A program made the position numbers and the translations under genes. This document shows positions 6,303-6,755 of a DNA stretch of 6,755 nucleotides, in pieces (position 1 is the stretch's first letter; every line of letters starts with the position of its first letter). This DNA comes from Kiritimatiellia bacterium (GTDB lineage: Bacteria; Verrucomicrobiota; Kiritimatiellia; RFP12; UBA1067): the NCBI GenBank assembly GCA_017411125.1, contig JAFPNP010000045.1, positions 1-6,755 on the forward strand, given 5' to 3'. Below the pieces are notes generated by a model. That model searched no databases. It was given only the letters and a program-made list of their open reading frames with translations, and had not been told where the DNA came from.

Positions 6303-6755
6303 TCAACGCGCCGCAAAAAGCGACGGCTGCGCGAGCCCGCCGCCTGACGGAGAAAGACCGAGACGCTTCCATGCAAGCGGCGTCGCGACGCGCCCCTTAA
6401 GCGTGCGGTCCAGATAACCCTCCATTATGAGGAACGGCTCGTATGCCTCCTCGATGGTGTCCGGCTCCTCTCCGACGGAAACGGCGATAGTGGACAACCC
6501 GACCGGTCCGCCGCCAAACTTGGCGCAGATGGTCTCGAGGATTTTGATGTCCATCTCGTCCAGCCCGTTCGGATCGATTTCGAGAAGGCCGAGAGACTCC
6601 ACGGCAACTGGGCGAGTTATCATGTTGCCCGCCTTCACCTGCGCGTAGTCGCGCACGCGCCGGAGGAGATTGTTGGCTATGCGGGGAGTGCCTCTCGCGC
6701 GCGCGGCAATTTCCAGCGCGCCCTCGCCGTCGATGCCGACACCCAGCTTCGCGGC
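6303..6755 (-). CDS. ruvB: Holliday junction branch-migration helicase RuvB, C-terminal ~150 residues (5' end outside window)
   Basis: RuvB is the hexameric AAA+ motor that, with RuvA, drives branch migration of Holliday junctions during recombinational repair. The visible part covers the end of the AAA+ lid and the winged-helix domain. ARGTPRIANNLLRRVRDYAQV (first visible third) is the sensor-2 region with its conserved Arg. Next come GLDEMDIKILETI, FGGGPVGLSTIA and EEAYEPFLIMEGYL, then the diagnostic ending TLKGRVATPLAWKRLGL. The Walker A and B motifs and arginine finger lie beyond the right edge. The frame is open to base 6755; a GTG at 6656 within it is an internal valine codon (RRVRDY), not a start. 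After the winged helix the protein has a 16-residue tail, SPSGGGLAQPSLFAAR, containing QPSLF three residues from the end. That resembles a beta-clamp binding motif. ruvA and ruvC are not in view. Confidence 0.95.
   Translation of the reverse strand, partial: AAKLGVGIDGEGALEIAARARGTPRIANNLLRRVRDYAQVKAGNMITRPVAVESLGLLEIDPNGLDEMDIKILETICAKFGGGPVGLSTIAVSVGEEPDTIEEAYEPFLIMEGYLDRTLKGRVATPLAWKRLGLSPSGGGLAQPSLFAAR

Overview
The window is about 6.8 kb of GC-rich, gene-dense bacterial chromosome holding six protein-coding genes, two of them cut by the window edges. No tRNA, rRNA, CRISPR array, insertion sequence or integrase is visible, and no intergenic gap exceeds 70 bases. All four complete genes have purine-rich AGGA/AGGGA ribosome binding sites 6-9 bases before the chosen start. 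That argues against Bacteroidota, which mostly lack such sites, even though the kinase and glycosidase resemble proteins I associate with gut carbohydrate degraders. High GC, clear Shine-Dalgarno sites and a secreted family-78 glycosidase would fit a gut-associated member of the PVC group (for example Kiritimatiellota, Lentisphaerota or Verrucomicrobiota). This is a low-confidence inference with no marker gene behind it.

Layout: the first third is on the plus strand. It holds the end of argininosuccinate synthase (argG, 1-1101) and, 25 bases later, an APH-fold sugar kinase of the N-acetylhexosamine 1-kinase (NahK) type (1127-2176). The remaining two thirds are on the minus strand. Read in transcription order from the right edge they are the C-terminal part of ruvB (6755-6303), a secreted beta-lactamase-fold serine hydrolase (6233-5025), a secreted GH78 alpha-L-rhamnosidase-like enzyme (5023-2747) and a DnaQ-like DEDDh 3'-5' exonuclease (2734-2186). 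The two blocks converge, with the two stop codons only 9 bases apart inside a small perfect inverted repeat.

The minus-strand genes are packed like an operon. Hydrolase and rhamnosidase are 1 base apart, and the ribosome binding site of the exonuclease overlaps the stop codon of the rhamnosidase. Functionally the block is mixed. Two exported enzymes, probably acting together on a decorated rhamnose-containing glycan or glycoside, lie between two DNA-metabolism genes (Holliday-junction helicase and exonuclease). On the plus strand an arginine-biosynthesis gene precedes an amino-sugar kinase. I see no clearly new system. The items most worth a second look are the hydrolase-rhamnosidase pair, a possible clamp-binding QPSLF tail on RuvB, and the palindrome at the convergent stops.
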